In this document: in pieces, positions 62,206 to 64,000 of the stretch
How the letters are laid out: each line of letters starts with the position of its first letter
How positions within the stretch are numbered: position 1 is the first letter of the stretch
Origin: an uncultured Flavobacteriales bacterium
GTDB taxonomy: Bacteria > Bacteroidota > Bacteroidia > Flavobacteriales_E > Vicingaceae
Assembly: GCA_905479915.1 (NCBI GenBank)
Contig: CAJQOH010000028.1
Coordinates: forward strand, 62,001 to 126,000
DNA: 64,000 nt
Reading direction: 5' to 3'
The notes under the pieces: model-generated
Told to the model about the DNA's origin: nothing
Database searches by the model: none
What the model saw: only the letters and a program-made list of their open reading frames with translations
Translations under genes and position numbers: made by a program

Positions 62206-62553
62206 ATGAATAAAGGAATTAGAATAGCGAATTTAATAGTTGACATGTTCATAATAGCCTTTACGTCTGCTATCGTTAGTGCATTTATGTCATTTACCTC
62301 ATCACAATTTATTATGGCAATTGTTATGTTCACCTATTACTTTTTGTTTGAAGCAACTACTGGACAAACTATTGGGAAAAAGATAACTAAAACTGTTGTT
62401 GTTGATCTTAACAACAAAAAACCAAATCTAATTAAGGTATTTTTAAGAACATTAATGAGGTTTAATCCTATTGATAACTACTCTTACTTATATGGTGCAG
62501 AACAAGGTTCTCACGATATTTTATCTAGAACAAGATTAAAATTTAAAGAGTAA
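62206..62553 (+). CDS. RDD-family membrane protein
   Basis: 115 residues with two to three membrane segments. RDD features: R6-x-x-N-L-x-x-D near the N-terminus in the first helix, FEATTGQTIGKKITKTVVVD with the conserved GQTxGK turn, and C-terminal RFNPIDNYSYLYGAEQGSHDILSRTRL with the D/H-D motif. Family members are small membrane proteins, some linked to ion or osmotic homeostasis; role here unknown. Confidence 0.78.
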   Translation: MNKGIRIANLIVDMFIIAFTSAIVSAFMSFTSSQFIMAIVMFTYYFLFEATTGQTIGKKITKTVVVDLNNKKPNLIKVFLRTLMRFNPIDNYSYLYGAEQGSHDILSRTRLKFKE

Positions 62554-62646
62554 AATCTATTCTTTGGCTCATGCCAGCTCATTTAAATTGGGATTGTCAA
62601 ACTTTGATATTCAATTTCATTTCTTAGTTATTCTTACCAAACAAAA

Positions 62647-62680
62647 TACGTAAGTATAAATACTTACGTATAAATACTTA
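62647..62680. promoter_or_regulatory. Palindrome plus direct repeat, operator-like
   Basis: TACGTAAGTAT and ATACTTACGTA (62647-62670) are a perfect 11-bp dyad around AA. The 12-mer TATAAATACTTA occurs at 62655-62666 and again at 62669-62680. This lies 76 nt upstream of the nuclease-like gene and looks like a repressor or activator site. Confidence 0.55.
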
Positions 62681-62755
62681 ATTCCCTCATTTACAGCAAA
62701 TTAAATTGATTTATTCGTTTAAAAGGCTTAGATTCGTTGAACAACAATTTTAGGT

Positions 62756-64000
62756 ATGATAAAAAAGAAATTAAATAAGCTCATCGGTTTAAAGAAAGAA
62801 GAATTTGATGAATACCTTAAAGAAGGTCAAATACAAGTTCAGCCAGCCAGATTAATTCCAACACTAAAAACAGGAGATGAAATGGCATTAACCTCTATAT
62901 TTCTTTCTGTTGTTAGATTAGTAAAAGAATATAGAACAGATTTATTTAAAGAGATTAAATTACCATTAGGAGGTAAAGTATTTTATTATACAGAAGCTTG
63001 TTTCCCTGAAATTGGTAAATCTCGTATTGACGGATTAATCATAATTGTAGTTAGTGGCAAGATAAAAGATGCTGCTTTCTTTGAAATGAAAAACAAAAAT
63101 AATAGCATTGATGCGAAACAAGTAGAAACTTACTTAGGAGTTACTAAAAAGTTAGGTTTAAACAAGTTGATTACTGTTTCTAACGAGTTTGTTGCAGACC
63201 CTACCCACTCTCCTGTTAAAGTTAAAGCACCTAAGAGTATTTCTCTTTTACATTTCTCTTGGACTTACCTTTTAACTAAGGGACAATTGTTGATGTTTAA
63301 GAATGAAAACAACATACAAGATGAAGACCAAGTAGAAATAATGCGTGAAGCATTAGAATATTTGGAAAGCCCAGTTTCTGGAGTAAGTGGTTACACACAA
63401 ATGAAGCCTGGCTGGAAGCAACTAGCAGAAAACATCAGAGCTCAAACTCCTTTAAAAATATCTGATGAATATATTGCAGATGCTGTAACAAGTTGGTATG
63501 AAGAAGAAAAAGATATGGCTTTATTGATGAGTAGAAAACTTGGGGTACTGGTAAAGTCTTCTAATAAAACAAAGGAAAGCCTTAAAAACGATATTAAACG
63601 TTTAGTAAAAGAGAACTACCTGAAGGCAACATTAAGTGTTAAAAACTCTGTTTCTGATATTAAAATGATTGCTGAATTTGAGCGTAGAACAGTTTCTATG
63701 AGTATTAAAGTAATACCCCCTCTAGATAAAGGAACTGTTGCTCGAATAAATTGGATGAATAAACAATTAGAGAACAGTAAAAAGAGAATCCCAGAATTAT
63801 TTGAAAAGTTAGAAAGTAACATTTGGATCGAAGCAGACATTAAGTTTGCTAAGGCCAACCTAAAAGTTAAACTCTCTGATTTAGGTGATTTAACAGAAAT
63901 GACAAAAGGAAAAGAAATACAAGCTTTTCATGTGGTTTTAATAAATGGCTTTGGAGCCAACTTTGCCTCTAACAAAAAGTTTATCGAGTTAATTGAAAAA
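62756..64000 (+). CDS. PD-(D/E)XK nuclease-like protein (3' end outside window)
   Basis: At least 415 residues; no stop before the right edge. Residues 40-125 hold a PD-(D/E)XK-like order of motifs: helix with E42 (DEMALTSIFLSVVRLVKEY), D92 in SRIDGLIIIV, E110-x-K112 in AAFFEMKNKNN, and Q122 in KQVETYLG. The rest (residues 210-415) is largely helical with alternating charged segments, no family recognised. A restriction or defence role is possible from the fold and accessory setting but not shown. The start is ATG 62756. Confidence 0.6.
   Translation, partial: MIKKKLNKLIGLKKEEFDEYLKEGQIQVQPARLIPTLKTGDEMALTSIFLSVVRLVKEYRTDLFKEIKLPLGGKVFYYTEACFPEIGKSRIDGLIIIVVSGKIKDAAFFEMKNKNNSIDAKQVETYLGVTKKLGLNKLITVSNEFVADPTHSPVKVKAPKSISLLHFSWTYLLTKGQLLMFKNENNIQDEDQVEIMREALEYLESPVSGVSGYTQMKPGWKQLAENIRAQTPLKISDEYIADAVTSWYEEEKDMALLMSRKLGVLVKSSNKTKESLKNDIKRLVKENYLKATLSVKNSVSDIKMIAEFERRTVSMSIKVIPPLDKGTVARINWMNKQLENSKKRIPELFEKLESNIWIEADIKFAKANLKVKLSDLGDLTEMTKGKEIQAFHVVLINGFGANFASNKKFIELIEK

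Overview
The window looks like a chromosome segment of a low-GC Bacteroidota bacterium, most likely in or near the Flavobacteriales. The grounds are: two type IX secretion (T9SS) cargo proteins with C-terminal sorting domains, a GldN-like T9SS component, futalosine-pathway menaquinone synthesis (MqnE), the bifunctional MoaC/MoaB, the GreA-like proteins that are frequent in this phylum, and promoter boxes of the Bacteroidota TAnnTTTG type. No IS element, CRISPR array, prophage or rRNA operon was found. One tRNA (Arg, anticodon ACG) is present.

Layout. 1-18.6 kb is housekeeping: pdxH (cut by the left edge), a YqgE/AlgH protein, an outer-membrane protein, a class-IV aminotransferase with a GmhB-like phosphatase, a rhomboid protease, topoisomerase IV (parE-parC), a divergent pair made of a LexA-like XRE/S24 repressor and a PA0069-type radical SAM protein, aroK, two thioredoxin-fold exported proteins, an ABC-F ATPase, a GreA-like protein, YebC, RibBA, RuvX, and a PadR/membrane-protein pair. 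18.7-28.8 kb is a nine-gene minus-strand operon for nucleotide sugars (UDP-GlcA, UDP-Xyl, probable UDP-diacetamido-uronic acid, UDP-hexosaminuronic acid, dTDP-4-keto-6-deoxyglucose) ending in a CpsB-type phosphatase; it has no glycosyltransferase, flippase or polymerase. WaaA follows at 29.7 kb.

30.9-40.3 kb is a ten-gene minus-strand run: a PLP decarboxylase, then a complete molybdenum-cofactor set (MoaA, MoeA, MobA, MoaD, MoeB-rhodanese, MoaE, MoaC/MoaB). It is interrupted by a TPR-SpoIIE phosphatase and a small four-helix-bundle gene. Tryptophan 2,3-dioxygenase diverges from its head. 41.5-48.6 kb holds the T9SS cargo proteins, the stand-alone GldN-like gene, a glycerophosphodiesterase, an SRPBCC-GyrI fusion and MqnE. 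48.9-51.7 kb carries a DUF1338 (HglS-type) dioxygenase next to an FAD-linked 2-hydroxyacid dehydrogenase, with a divergent Lrp regulator: together a plausible 2-oxoadipate to D-2-hydroxyglutarate to 2-oxoglutarate route.

51.8-64 kb, beyond tRNA-Arg, is more accessory: a TonB-C-like protein, a 1591-residue double UvrA with four ABC ATPase domains, a membrane protein whose two ends look like the two halves of an acyl carrier protein in swapped order, a TapT-type tRNA modification enzyme, a Fic AMPylase, two lipoproteins, an RDD protein, and a PD-(D/E)XK nuclease-like gene cut by the right edge. An 18-bp perfect direct repeat brackets the ACP-like and TapT genes. The strongest candidates for something undescribed are the permuted ACP membrane protein and the double UvrA with partly decayed ATPase motifs.
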